Origin: Bacteroidales bacterium
GTDB taxonomy: Bacteria > Bacteroidota > Bacteroidia > Bacteroidales > UBA3824
Length of the DNA stretch: 64,000 nt
Direction of reading: 5' to 3'
Assembly (NCBI GenBank): GCA_017412115.1
Contig: JAFPYR010000065.1
Coordinates: 1 to 64,000 of the forward strand
The notes below the pieces were generated by a model that searched no databases, was not told where the DNA came from, and worked only from the letters and a program-made list of their open reading frames with translations. Position 1 is the stretch's first letter; each line of letters starts with the position of its first letter. The translations under genes were made by a program, and so were the position numbers. Below, piece after piece: positions 53,875 to 63,616 of this stretch.

Positions 53875-54499
53875 ATTTTGAAAATATTTTCTTGAAATTT
53901 TGCTCAACCATGGATTTAACAACCGTATTTTCAACGCCTTTTAGTTCAGCAACGGTATTAATAAGACGTGAAAAATCGGTATTTTCATCGGTATCGCTTT
54001 CCAAAAAAATCCGCTCCAAAGGAATTATCGGCAATGATTTTAAAATGGAATTTTTTCCTTTTAACAAACCCTCTGATAATGAAAAATATGTGTTAGAGAA
54101 TTTCAATAATTGATTTGTGATTTGAGGATTAGCGTTGAAACCGTGAAAAATCACGGGAAAAAGGAAATTTTCCTCTTTCAAAACCCTTAAAACCTCATTA
54201 TAAAGTCTTACGCAATGAATTATCAAAGGTTTTTTCAAGGTTTTTGCCAATCTGACCTGAGAGACAAAAACTTCCTCCTGCTCTTTTAATGATAAAGAAG
54301 AAAATTTATCAAAACCGCACTCGCCGATTGCAAGGCAGTTTTCCCTTAAAGCCAAAGTCTTAACAATATCAAAATCAGCGTTTTTTTCCGCCTTCGGATG
54401 AATTCCGACAGAAAAAAACGCTGATGATTGAGCCGAAAAATAATTTTCGGAAATGTCAAGCAATCCTAACGGATTGAAATGCGTATGAACATCTAACAT
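53873..54499 (-). CDS. TatD-family metal-dependent hydrolase (short form)
   Basis: 208 residues, shorter than the usual 250-265. The metal ligands are visible: HTH (His5, His7), Glu60 in AIGECGFD, His95 in LIIHC, His119 in IFHGF and Asp169 in LESDTD. FFSVGIHPK is a family stretch. TatD proteins act as DNA exonucleases or related phosphodiesterases in the cytoplasm. The shortness comes from compact loops; no core motif is missing. It lies 6 bases after the redoxin stop (54506), so they are probably co-transcribed. Confidence 0.9.
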   Translation of the reverse strand: MLDVHTHFNPLGLLDISENYFSAQSSAFFSVGIHPKAEKNADFDIVKTLALRENCLAIGECGFDKFSSLSLKEQEEVFVSQVRLAKTLKKPLIIHCVRLYNEVLRVLKEENFLFPVIFHGFNANPQITNQLLKFSNTYFSLSEGLLKGKNSILKSLPIIPLERIFLESDTDENTDFSRLINTVAELKGVENTVVKSMVEQNFKKIFSK

Positions 54500-54505
54500 A
54501 AAATT

Positions 54506-55657
54506 TTACTTACCTAAACATGCTTTAACGGCAAGTTCAATATCGCTGCCGCGCAAACCGCGCTTTACGATTTTGCCATCGGGAGCAAAAAGTATGATTT
54601 CGGGAATTCCTCTAATTCCGTAAGCATCCGAGCCAGCACGCTGAGCGTTCATAATTTGCGGATAAGGAATTTTTAATTCCTCAATAGCACCCTTTGTATC
54701 TTCAGGAGCGTCCCAAGTAGCAACGCCGAGAACTTCAAAATTGCTGCCTTTATACTTATTGTAAACATCAATTAAGTTCGGAATTTCTCCTCTGCAAGGT
54801 CCGCACCATGAAGCCCAAAAATCAACTAAAACATATTTGCCGTTGCCGACATAATCAGAAAGTTTCTGTGTTTTGCCCTCGTACTCTGCCGAAAAATCAA
54901 CGAACATAGCACCTTCAGCGGTTTTTTCTAAATTTTCTGCTGCGGCTTGTTCTGCTTTTTTAGAGGCCTCAGCTTGCTTTAATGCTATATCAATCAATCC
55001 TTTGAACTTACCGTTACGAACTTCGGGATTAATACCATTAATAAATTCATCAACGGGAATAATCCTCGCCATTGTATTATAGACAAGGACACCTTCTTCG
55101 TTTTTATGCTCCAAAACATAATCCTTTATAGTATTAAAAGCACTGTCGGCTTCCTTATTGAAAGCAGCTATAATATCAGGAGTAAGATTTTCCAAGGCTC
55201 TTAAACTATCGGCTTTTGCTCTATACTTTTTTTGCAGATTACTTACTATTTCATCAATCTGATGCCACTGATGATAGAAAGGCGTTCCGTCAAGTTCAAA
55301 ATAACCGTTGCAAACCTTTAAATCGGCTTTTTCACCCGGCACTAAAATAAAATCAACGTATGCACCACAAACTTCACCGTTTTTGAATATTGCTTGCAAC
55401 CATATCAAACGTGGCTCCTTGATGTCAGAGGTGTAACTGAATTTTTTGTCTTTAACGATAATCGTATCAACAGGAGCGGTATTTTTTACATCAATGTTGA
55501 AAGTTGTATCACCGATATAAACGAAATAAGCCGTGTCGGAAATTTCATCGGAGACCGTTCCGTTAATTGTGAAAGATGTTTTGTTACTTTTAGAACAAGC
55601 AGCAATAACACAAAACATCGAGGCTAAGAAAAATGCTTTTAAAATACTCTTTTTCAT
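54506..55657 (-). CDS. TlpA-like thiol:disulfide oxidoreductase lipoprotein
   Basis: 383 residues. Lipobox Cys21 (FCVIAAC), a DUF4369-like N-terminal beta domain (about 28-125), a helical linker (about 130-250), and a C-terminal thioredoxin-fold redoxin domain with the active site WCGPC (Cys285, Cys288) and the cis-Pro loop GIRGIPEIILF. It faces the periplasm and should reduce or rearrange protein disulfides. This architecture is very common in Bacteroidota. Promoter box at 55692-55699; the TatD gene follows after 6 bases. Confidence 0.93.
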   Translation of the reverse strand: MKKSILKAFFLASMFCVIAACSKSNKTSFTINGTVSDEISDTAYFVYIGDTTFNIDVKNTAPVDTIIVKDKKFSYTSDIKEPRLIWLQAIFKNGEVCGAYVDFILVPGEKADLKVCNGYFELDGTPFYHQWHQIDEIVSNLQKKYRAKADSLRALENLTPDIIAAFNKEADSAFNTIKDYVLEHKNEEGVLVYNTMARIIPVDEFINGINPEVRNGKFKGLIDIALKQAEASKKAEQAAAENLEKTAEGAMFVDFSAEYEGKTQKLSDYVGNGKYVLVDFWASWCGPCRGEIPNLIDVYNKYKGSNFEVLGVATWDAPEDTKGAIEELKIPYPQIMNAQRAGSDAYGIRGIPEIILFAPDGKIVKRGLRGSDIELAVKACLGK

Positions 55658-55691
55658 TGTGTTAATAAAATTAAATTAATAATAAACACCG

Positions 55692-55699
55692 CAAAGGTA
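55692..55699 (-). promoter_or_regulatory. -7 box (TACCTTTG) for the redoxin gene
   Basis: A TAnnTTTG match on the minus strand, 34 bases before the start at 55657. Confidence 0.5.
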
Positions 55700-55726
55700 A
55701 GAAAATTTTGTTATTTAAAAAATATA

Positions 55727-55758
55727 TTTGCTTATTTGTACAATGTTATATAACTTTG
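55727..55758 (+). promoter_or_regulatory. Promoter TTTG-N20-TAACTTTG for nadE
   Basis: TTTG at 55727-55730, 20 bases, then TAACTTTG at 55751-55758, ending 21 bases before the ATG at 55780. The position rules out the longer upstream start. Confidence 0.7.
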
Positions 55759-55779
55759 TTGGAAAAATTTCATAAAATC

Positions 55780-57657
55780 ATGAAAATAAGATATTCTCAA
55801 CTGACGATAACACCGGGTAATCCGGCGAAAAATTATGAAACTTGTCGTCAGGCGGCATTAAAAGCCAAAAAAGAGGGAGTAAACCTCTTGATTCTGCCCG
55901 AAATGGCAATACCCGGTTATTTAATCGGCGATAAATTCGAGGAAAACGATTTTATAGAAGACTGCGAATTTTTCGCCCGTGAACTCTCCAAAGAAGCGAC
56001 TGAGGATTTTTCATTGATTTTCGGTTGCGTAATGTTTTACGAAACACTTTCGGGAAACCCTCGCACGGGAACGGACGGCAGAAAAGTAAAACTCAATACA
56101 GCGTGGATTGCAACACAAAACAAAACGTTTTACAAAGTAAAAACGCTTTTGCCCAATTATCGTGAATTTGAAGAACCAAGACATTTCAAAGATAATCTTT
56201 GGGTCAAGAACTCTTTGCCCGAATGGAAAATGTTTACACCTTATAATATAGGTGGGGTAAGTTTCGGAGTTTTGATTTGTGAGGACGGTTGGGACGATGA
56301 TTACGACCTCAAACCTTTTGAACGCACAAGCGAAGAAGGCGCACAGGTTTTAATAAACCTAAGTTATTCACCTTTTACCCTCGGAAAAAATTCGAGTCGC
56401 AACCGTAGATTTTCAGCTCATGCAAAAAATCTTAAAAAACCAGTACTTTATGTTAATGGCTTAGGACTTCAAAACAACGGCAAGACGGTTTTCTGTTTTG
56501 ACGGCAGTTCGGCGGCTTGGAACTCAAAAGGCGAACTCATCGCTCATTCCAAAATGTACGAAGAAGAAGACGTTGATTTTGAATTTAAAAACGGCGAACT
56601 CTTTTCTGTTAGTCCGTTACAATACAAGGAAACCCCAGAAATTGAGGACATTCACAAAACATTGATTTACGGCATAAGAAATTATATGAAACAAAGCGGA
56701 TTGAGCCGCGTTGTTATCGGAGCCTCGGGCGGCGTTGATTCAACGCTTGCAGCTGCACTCTACGCCGAGGCTATCGGAAAAGAGAATTTGCTTTTAGTCA
56801 ATATGCCGACAAAATTCAACTCGCAAACCACAATCGGAATCGCTCAAAAACTCGCCGCAAATCTCGGCTGTTGGTACACCTCAGTTCCCGTTTCTGAAAG
56901 CGCAGCACTCACAAAACGTCAGATTGACGGCTTAAAACCGACTAACGCAAAAGGAGAAAATATCGAAATCAACCTTTCGTCCTTCAACATGGAAAATGTT
57001 CAAGCGCGGGACAGAGGTTCGAGAATTTTGGCGGCAATCGCAAGCGCATGGGGCGCAGTTTTCACAAACAACGGCAACAAAACCGAAACAACAGTCGGTT
57101 ATGCAACTTTGTACGGCGATGTTGCGGGTTTTCTTGCGGCTCTCGGCGACCTTTGGAAACATACGGTTTACGACCTTTGCCGCTATATCAACAGAGAAAA
57201 AGAAATCGTGCCGAATGAAGTCCTGACGTTAAAACCCTCAGCCGAACTTTCAGATAATCAAGCCGTTGATAAAGGTCTCGGCGACCCGCTCATTTATCCG
57301 TATCACGACAGACTTTTGGAAGCCTTGCAGCAGTGGTGGAACAGAGCCCCGCTTCATGACATTTTGCAACATTATCTGGACGGCGATTTGGCGGCATATC
57401 TCAATCACGGCGAAATAACAGAACTTACGGAAGAGTTAATCAAAACAAACTTCCCTGATGCAAAAAGTTTTATTTCGGATTTGGAACGGTGGTACAAACT
57501 TTTCAAAGGTATGGGCGTTGCAAAAAGGATTCAAGCCCCGCCGATTATCGCCGTTACAAGGCGTGCATACGGTTTTGACTACCGCGAAGCAGCAATTCAG
57601 CCGTATTTTTCAAGAAAATATTTACTCCTAAAAGAAAAAGTTTTGTCAAACAATTAA
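55780..57657 (+). CDS. nadE: Glutamine-dependent NAD(+) synthetase
   Basis: 625 residues from the ATG at 55780. The N-terminal nitrilase-type glutaminase domain has the triad Glu41 (LPEMAIPGY), Lys121 (YKVKTLLPNY) and Cys167 (LICEDGWDD). The C-terminal synthetase domain has the PP-loop ASGGVDST (315-322) and later GYATLYGDVAGFLAALGDLWK. It amidates nicotinic acid adenine dinucleotide to NAD using Gln ammonia channelled between the domains. It is cytoplasmic. Single gene with a promoter of consensus form and a strong terminator. Confidence 0.95.
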   Translation: MKIRYSQLTITPGNPAKNYETCRQAALKAKKEGVNLLILPEMAIPGYLIGDKFEENDFIEDCEFFARELSKEATEDFSLIFGCVMFYETLSGNPRTGTDGRKVKLNTAWIATQNKTFYKVKTLLPNYREFEEPRHFKDNLWVKNSLPEWKMFTPYNIGGVSFGVLICEDGWDDDYDLKPFERTSEEGAQVLINLSYSPFTLGKNSSRNRRFSAHAKNLKKPVLYVNGLGLQNNGKTVFCFDGSSAAWNSKGELIAHSKMYEEEDVDFEFKNGELFSVSPLQYKETPEIEDIHKTLIYGIRNYMKQSGLSRVVIGASGGVDSTLAAALYAEAIGKENLLLVNMPTKFNSQTTIGIAQKLAANLGCWYTSVPVSESAALTKRQIDGLKPTNAKGENIEINLSSFNMENVQARDRGSRILAAIASAWGAVFTNNGNKTETTVGYATLYGDVAGFLAALGDLWKHTVYDLCRYINREKEIVPNEVLTLKPSAELSDNQAVDKGLGDPLIYPYHDRLLEALQQWWNRAPLHDILQHYLDGDLAAYLNHGEITELTEELIKTNFPDAKSFISDLERWYKLFKGMGVAKRIQAPPIIAVTRRAYGFDYREAAIQPYFSRKYLLLKEKVLSNN

Positions 57658-57660
57658 TAA

Positions 57661-57689
57661 AAAAAGCCGCTTAAAAAAAGCGGCTTTTT
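57661..57689. terminator. Bidirectional terminator between nadE and the GH9 gene
   Basis: A perfect 12-bp stem AAAAAGCCGCTT / AAGCGGCTTTTT with a 5-base loop and T tracts on both sides. Confidence 0.85.
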
Positions 57690-57705
57690 TTTTTAAATCT
57701 TTTTT

Positions 57706-59430
57706 TTAGTCCAACGCATAAACCAAGAACACTAAAGCTGAGTTCCAGTTGATTGCGATTTCGTTTGAGGTGTAACTGCCGCTGTTATCAACATAACGCA
57801 TTGCGGGAGCTGTGGATTTGTAAAGCGAATCGGGAACATCACCGCCGGCTTTCGCATAGGGTCCGCCGCAAAGATAACCTTGAACGGGAAGGTCAATGCC
57901 ATCGGCAACACTTCTACGGTCATGAACGTTTTTAACGGGATTAGCACCAAAACCCGTTACGTAACAATAATCCATAGGATTGCGTCCTAAAATATAGTGC
58001 AAATCAGCTTGAGCAGCCTCCAAATATTTTGTGTTACCCGTTGCATTATAAGCTGTTACAAGGATTAAGCCTTGATTTGCTGCAACAGAATTAGAACCCC
58101 AAGGAAAATATGTTAAAGGCGTTGCAAATGCTGATTTTTCATAATTCTCCAACAATTGGTCAGCCAATTTTACAAAACCGTCGCGGATAAAATTATAAAA
58201 ATCTTCATCAAAAAATTCTCTGTTTTTAGGATTGTTCAAAACAGAGGCAATGCCTAAACAAGAGGTTGAATCCCATGCCGGAACTTTAAAAGCAAAATCT
58301 TCATTTTTAATGGCCTTCAAATACGATTTGTCGCCCGTCAAAAGTACCATTTCCAAAGCCGCCCACGTAAATTCGTCACGGATTTTAGTGTCATCATACG
58401 TACCTGTGAAAACGCCTTCGGGATTTTTATCGTAAAAAACTTCGGGATTTTTTTGAGCCCATTTCCAAGCTGCAACAGCTGCTTTTTTCAACGTGTCCTG
58501 AAGTTTGGGCAATTCGTCTTTGTAATTTTCCAAAACTCTGTAAGCCTTAGCACAAGTAGAGGCAAAATCCAACGCCGCCGTCGTAGATTTTTTAATAACA
58601 TAACGCTCGTCTTTATCGTCTTGAGGCATAATCATTCCGTTGAAATTAAGTGCCGTAAGTTTGTGATAAACACCGCCGTCGTCAGGGTCCTGCATTGAAA
58701 GCATCCATCTTAAATTCACAAAAATTTCGTCCAAAATATCGGGCAAAGAATTTTTGCTTTCAGGAATGTTAAGATTCTGTTTTTTAGAAAATTCGGGATA
58801 AAGTTCCACTGCGTTCAAAAGTTCCCAAACTGAAATCGAAGAATTAACGATGTATTTGTTATAATCGCCGGCATCATACCAGCCGCCTTTTGATGAAATA
58901 ATGTCGCCTTCCTTGCGTTTAGGACCTGTAGCAGATTTATGAATTTTGATTTTATCATCGGGATGCGCTGCCGGACGGGCATATTTTCCGGCGTATTCTG
59001 GAAGGATTTCCTCGCTGCAACGGGCGTAATAATAACTTTTCATCGCCTTGTTAGCAAGGGCGTCGTAAATGCCGCGCCCCACTGCAAAAGGATAAGAATC
59101 TTTTGCGCCCTGACATCTTATAACAAAAATTCCTTCTGTGTTAAAATCCGAAAAATCAGCAAGTTTTACCCTCGTTTTTGAATATTCCCATTCACTCGCC
59201 TGACTTGTTTTGCCTTTGTAAACAGTTTTTTGAGAGACAAAATCAACAATTTCAAAATCATCAGAGGTTTCATCGGGAACAACGGCGATTTTTGCCGTAT
59301 TGACTTTGTAACCGATTTGATCGGCTTTAATGCGCTGAGCATTAGGATTTTCGGATTGTTTGTCCGCTTTAGCGCCGCAGCCTGTAAACAATACAGCAAA
59401 CGCTGCAGCCGTAAAAATTTTCTTTAGCAT
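57706..59430 (-). CDS. Glycoside hydrolase family 9 endoglucanase (lipoprotein)
   Basis: 574 residues. Lipobox Cys18 (FAVLFTGC); an Ig-like CelD_N domain (about 32-118, starting RIKADQIGYKV); then the (alpha/alpha)6 catalytic barrel. The catalytic base and nucleophile-activating Asp are in GGWYDAGDYNKY (Asp186, Asp189); the substrate His motif is NVHDRRS; and the acid Glu557 is in SYTSNEIAINWNS. It cuts beta-1,4-glucan (cellulose, mixed-linkage glucan or xyloglucan fragments) at the cell surface or periplasm. No SusC/D genes are close. Single transcription unit. Confidence 0.93.
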   Translation of the reverse strand: MLKKIFTAAAFAVLFTGCGAKADKQSENPNAQRIKADQIGYKVNTAKIAVVPDETSDDFEIVDFVSQKTVYKGKTSQASEWEYSKTRVKLADFSDFNTEGIFVIRCQGAKDSYPFAVGRGIYDALANKAMKSYYYARCSEEILPEYAGKYARPAAHPDDKIKIHKSATGPKRKEGDIISSKGGWYDAGDYNKYIVNSSISVWELLNAVELYPEFSKKQNLNIPESKNSLPDILDEIFVNLRWMLSMQDPDDGGVYHKLTALNFNGMIMPQDDKDERYVIKKSTTAALDFASTCAKAYRVLENYKDELPKLQDTLKKAAVAAWKWAQKNPEVFYDKNPEGVFTGTYDDTKIRDEFTWAALEMVLLTGDKSYLKAIKNEDFAFKVPAWDSTSCLGIASVLNNPKNREFFDEDFYNFIRDGFVKLADQLLENYEKSAFATPLTYFPWGSNSVAANQGLILVTAYNATGNTKYLEAAQADLHYILGRNPMDYCYVTGFGANPVKNVHDRRSVADGIDLPVQGYLCGGPYAKAGGDVPDSLYKSTAPAMRYVDNSGSYTSNEIAINWNSALVFLVYALD

Positions 59431-59508
59431 AATTGATAAATTTTTTTTATTTAGATTTATGATGCTGCAAATTTATAAAAAAAAACTAAAACACATAATT
59501 TAAAAATT

Positions 59509-59552
59509 AAAACGCCGCAAATTCTAAAAAGAAAAGAATTCACGGCGTTTTT
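59509..59552 (-). terminator. Terminator after dnaE
   Basis: The stem AACGCCG..AATTC / GAATT..CGGCGTT, with a 2-base internal mismatch and a T-rich minus-strand tail, lies 35 bases after the dnaE stop. Confidence 0.75.
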
Positions 59553-59586
59553 ATCAGCAAATAAATACGTATTGAAAAAAACTTTT

Positions 59587-62500
59587 TTATTTGATTTCGT
59601 ACTCAATTTGTTCGTCCTTGAGTTTTGAAATCATATCACTGTCGATTTTAACACGATACGTCCTCGAACCCATACGAACCGAAACTTTGGAATTAGGGTC
59701 ATAAAATTGGAACCTCAAAGAATGTCCGCCTTTTCTGCCCGCAAGTTCTTTGATACTACCTATCATGCTGGTATTCAAATCGTTAATCGGTATTTTCAGA
59801 GTTATTGAATTAAGCATTTTGTCTTTTACATCTTCCAAAAGTTCTATCGACTGAATCTTAAATTCATATTCGGTAGTGCTGTTGTAACGCAATTGAACGT
59901 TTCCGCGTATTAAAACCGCATAATTAACGGTGAAAAAGTTTTTGAACTTCAAATAATCTTTTGAAAACAATGCAAAAGAATGACTGCCCGAAAAATCCTC
60001 AACCGTTAATTGTCCCCACGGATTGCCGGTTTTGGATGTTTTTTCCACCGCACCGGTAACAATACCCGCAACGCGTAAATCTTTTTTGTCTTTCAACGCT
60101 GACAAATCAGCAAACTGCGACAAGTTAGCGTTACAATAAGATTCGATTTCAATTCTGTACGCATCAAGCGGATGAACGGAAAGATAAATGCCAACAAGTT
60201 CTTTTTCCTTGTTGGAACGGATTAAATCCGACCATTCGTCGCAATTTCTCGGCGTAGGTTTTTTAACGGAAACTTCAATCGTGCCGCCGAAAAGCGAATT
60301 TCCGGCAGTATTGCCGCCCGATTTTATTTTCTGACCGTATTTGCTGAGAGCCTCACAGAAAGTTGCCGTATCGCCCTCCGCCGGCTCCAAAAACTGACTA
60401 CGTTTTAAGCCGAAAGTATCAAAAGCTCCGGCAATTGCAAGACTTTCCATCGTACGGCGGTTGATTTGCGAAAGATTAACCCTTTCAACAAAATCATAAA
60501 TATCTTTGAAAGGTCCGTTCTTTTCTCTTTCAGCAACCAAACCCTCAACGGCAGCCTCACCGACACCTTTTATTCCACCCAAGCCGAAACGTATTCCGCC
60601 GTCTTTGGTTACCGAAAAGTTTAAATCCGATTCGTTAATATCAGGACCTTTAACGTTGATTTTCATGGCTTTACATTCTTCCATGAATTTTTTAACATCG
60701 TCAATAGAATCCTTGTTTCTTGTTAAGTTTGCCGCCATGTATTCAGCCGGATAATGCGCTTTGAGATAACCCGTCTGATAAGCCACCCAAGCATAACAAG
60801 CCGCATGAGATTTATTGAAAGCATAAGAAGCAAATTTTTCCCAATCGCCCCAAATTTTTAACAAAATCTTTTCGTCATGACCGTTTTTCTTTCCGCCTTC
60901 GATGAATTTCGGTTTCAAATCCGCCAACATCGCAGCGATTTTTTTACCCATCGCCTTACGCAAAGAGTCAGCCTGACCACGTGTAAAGCCTGCCAAAAGA
61001 CGGCTCAAAAGCATAACCTGCTCTTGATAAACGGTTACACCGTAAGTGTCTTTCAGATACTTCTCCATGATAGGAATATCGTAACTGATAGGCTCTTTTC
61101 CGAGTTTTCGGTTAATAAATGTCGGAATATAATCCATAGGACCCGGACGGTATAAAGCGTTCATCGCAATTAAGTCCGTTATCTGCGTGGGTTTTAGCTC
61201 TTTAAGGTATTTCTGCATACCCGGCGATTCAAACTGGAACGTTCCGATTGTGCGTCCCTCGCTATAGAGTTGATACGTCAATTCGTCATCAATAGGAATA
61301 GCCTCAAGGTCAATATCAATGCCTCTGTGCTTTTTGATATTTTTTAACGCCTCTTTCTGAAGCGACAAAGTTTTAAGACCGAGGAAGTCCATCTTGATTA
61401 AACCGACACTTTCAACAACGTGTCCGTCATACTGGGTTACAACGACATCTTGTCCCGTATCCTTATCTTTAATAGTGCAGACGGGGGCAATGTCGGTCAA
61501 ATCTTGAGCACCGATAATAACACCGCAGGCATGAATACCGATTTGACGGTTTGTATCCTCCAAATCTTTGGCATATTTCAACATGGATGCGACATTATCG
61601 TTTTGCCCCTCAAGAAGAAAACCTTCGGGTTGCTCACCCTTAACTAATTGTTGAAGTTCGGGAATGTATTTATAACAGTTTTTGAGGTTTACCTTCGGCA
61701 TTTTTTTCGGCACTTCGCCATCAACAGCCTTTACTTGATACTCCTCAAAACCGCGGTCGGGAACCAAACCTTTGATTTTATTGACAATAGCAAGCGGCAC
61801 TCTTTGAACCCTTCCGACATCGGCGATTGAAGATTTTGTCGCCATTGTGCCGTAAGTAATAATGTGCGCAACTTTTTCAACACCGTATTTTTGAGTTACC
61901 CAATCAAGAACTTTTCCGCGTCCGTCATCGTCAAAGTCCACGTCAATATCGGGAAGTGAAATACGGTCCGGATTCAAGAAACGCTCAAAAAGAAGGTCAT
62001 ATTTCAACGGGTCGATATTGGTGATTTTCAGGCAATAAGCCACAACTGAACCGGCCGCAGAACCACGACCCGGACCAACCCAAACATCAAGTTCTTCTCT
62101 TGCGGCACGTATGTAGTCTGACACGATAAGGAAGTAACCGGGAAAACCCATGGTCTTCATCACGTGAAGTTCAAATTTTATACGCTCCGACTGCTCCGGC
62201 GTTAAAGTATCACCGTAACGGAATTTTGCTCCGTCATATGTCAATTTATTAAGATAATCCGCCTCAAGTTTTATACGATAAAGTTTTTCATAACCGCCGA
62301 GTTTCTTAATTTTTTTCTCTGCATCCTCTTGAGAAAGAACGACATTGCCGTTTTCGTCTTGAGTAAACTCATCAAAAAGGTCTTTTTCTGTAAGTTTTTT
62401 TCTGTACTCTTCCTCTGTTCCGAAAGATTCTGGAATTTCAAATTTCGGCATTATAGGCCCTGAATCAATATCGTAAACCTCAACCTTTTCGGCTATTTCA

Positions 62501-63435
62501 ACAGTGTTTGAAATGGCTTGAGGAATGTCTGAAAAAATAGCTTCCATTTCTTCAGGAGTTTTAAGCCATTCCTGTTTCGTGTAGTGCATACGGAAAGGAT
62601 CGTCAAAATCCTTACCCGTTGAAAGGCAAATCAAACGATCATGAGCCTCACCGTGATCTTCTTCTACAAAGTGAACATCATTGGTAGCTATCAGCTTGAT
62701 ATTGTGCTTTTTAGAAAACTCTATTAAAACCTTATTTACTTGTTCTTGTTTTTCAAATGTATCGGTTGCGGCATTAGGTTTGTCGGTTTGATGACGTTGC
62801 ATTTCGAGATAATAGTCATCACCGAAAAGATTTTTGAACCAAAGAACAGATTTTTCCGCTTCTTCGATTTCGCCAGCCATAATTTTTTGGGCAACTTCAC
62901 CGCCTAAACACGCTGAACAACAGATTATTCCCTCGTGATATTTTTCGAGAATTTCTTTGTCGATTCTCGCATTATAATAATAGCCTTCCGTAAAAGCGAT
63001 TGAAGATAATTTACAAAGGCTTTTATAACCGGTTTTGTTTTTCGCTAATAATATTAAATGCCAACCTCTCTGATCTTTTATCTTGCGGTTTTCGTGAGCG
63101 CAATAAGCCTCAATACCGATAATCGGTTTGAAAGGAACATATTCTTCCGCTTTTTTCTCTAATTCAGGCAATTTAGCTTCGAGTTCGGCTTTTTTTGCCG
63201 GATCAGTTTCTTTTCCAATCGCCTCTTTACACTCAGAAACGGCTTTTTTACATTTTCCGTTAACTTTTTTTGAAGTGTCAAATAAGTCCTTGATACCGAA
63301 CATATTACCGTGGTCTGTTAAGGCCATGGCATGCATTCCGTTCTTTTGACATTTTTCAATCAAGTCAGGGACTTTTGACATTCCGTCAAGTATGGAATAA
63401 TGCGAGTGAACGTGTAAGTGAGTAAATTTATCCAT
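59587..63435 (-). CDS. dnaE: DNA polymerase III alpha subunit
   Basis: A 1282-residue replicative polymerase. The PHP domain starts at the N-terminus (FTHLHVHSHYSILDGMSKV, ALTDHGNMFG) and includes a Lys/Glu-rich insertion (about 60-100). The palm carries GPGRGSAAGSVVAYCL and the catalytic LPDIDVDFDDDGR. The finger region has LYRPGPMDYIPTFI and YQEQVMLLSRLLAGFTRGQAD. The C-terminal part has an OB fold and a tail domain. Length fits Bacteroidota DnaE. It stands alone. No obvious -7 box of consensus form was found in the upstream 180 bases. Confidence 0.97.
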   Translation of the reverse strand: MDKFTHLHVHSHYSILDGMSKVPDLIEKCQKNGMHAMALTDHGNMFGIKDLFDTSKKVNGKCKKAVSECKEAIGKETDPAKKAELEAKLPELEKKAEEYVPFKPIIGIEAYCAHENRKIKDQRGWHLILLAKNKTGYKSLCKLSSIAFTEGYYYNARIDKEILEKYHEGIICCSACLGGEVAQKIMAGEIEEAEKSVLWFKNLFGDDYYLEMQRHQTDKPNAATDTFEKQEQVNKVLIEFSKKHNIKLIATNDVHFVEEDHGEAHDRLICLSTGKDFDDPFRMHYTKQEWLKTPEEMEAIFSDIPQAISNTVEIAEKVEVYDIDSGPIMPKFEIPESFGTEEEYRKKLTEKDLFDEFTQDENGNVVLSQEDAEKKIKKLGGYEKLYRIKLEADYLNKLTYDGAKFRYGDTLTPEQSERIKFELHVMKTMGFPGYFLIVSDYIRAAREELDVWVGPGRGSAAGSVVAYCLKITNIDPLKYDLLFERFLNPDRISLPDIDVDFDDDGRGKVLDWVTQKYGVEKVAHIITYGTMATKSSIADVGRVQRVPLAIVNKIKGLVPDRGFEEYQVKAVDGEVPKKMPKVNLKNCYKYIPELQQLVKGEQPEGFLLEGQNDNVASMLKYAKDLEDTNRQIGIHACGVIIGAQDLTDIAPVCTIKDKDTGQDVVVTQYDGHVVESVGLIKMDFLGLKTLSLQKEALKNIKKHRGIDIDLEAIPIDDELTYQLYSEGRTIGTFQFESPGMQKYLKELKPTQITDLIAMNALYRPGPMDYIPTFINRKLGKEPISYDIPIMEKYLKDTYGVTVYQEQVMLLSRLLAGFTRGQADSLRKAMGKKIAAMLADLKPKFIEGGKKNGHDEKILLKIWGDWEKFASYAFNKSHAACYAWVAYQTGYLKAHYPAEYMAANLTRNKDSIDDVKKFMEECKAMKINVKGPDINESDLNFSVTKDGGIRFGLGGIKGVGEAAVEGLVAEREKNGPFKDIYDFVERVNLSQINRRTMESLAIAGAFDTFGLKRSQFLEPAEGDTATFCEALSKYGQKIKSGGNTAGNSLFGGTIEVSVKKPTPRNCDEWSDLIRSNKEKELVGIYLSVHPLDAYRIEIESYCNANLSQFADLSALKDKKDLRVAGIVTGAVEKTSKTGNPWGQLTVEDFSGSHSFALFSKDYLKFKNFFTVNYAVLIRGNVQLRYNSTTEYEFKIQSIELLEDVKDKMLNSITLKIPINDLNTSMIGSIKELAGRKGGHSLRFQFYDPNSKVSVRMGSRTYRVKIDSDMISKLKDEQIEYEIK

Positions 63436-63616
63436 AAAAAAAATGATTTTTGAGTAAGTTTTGCGGCAATAAAATTACAAACTTTTTTCCTCTCCGTAAA
63501 AGTTTTTAAACCATTTTTTTCAAAAAAATATACTCTCCTCTGAATATCAAACGGATAGACCAACTAAAAAAAACTTAAAAATCACAGAGAAAACATCCCT
63601 CAAAAAAGGAACATTA

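Noticed and set aside
63476..63600. Possible small gene between dnaE and the anti-sigma-type ATPase
   Set aside because: Only short AT-rich frames without a start or recognisable product.
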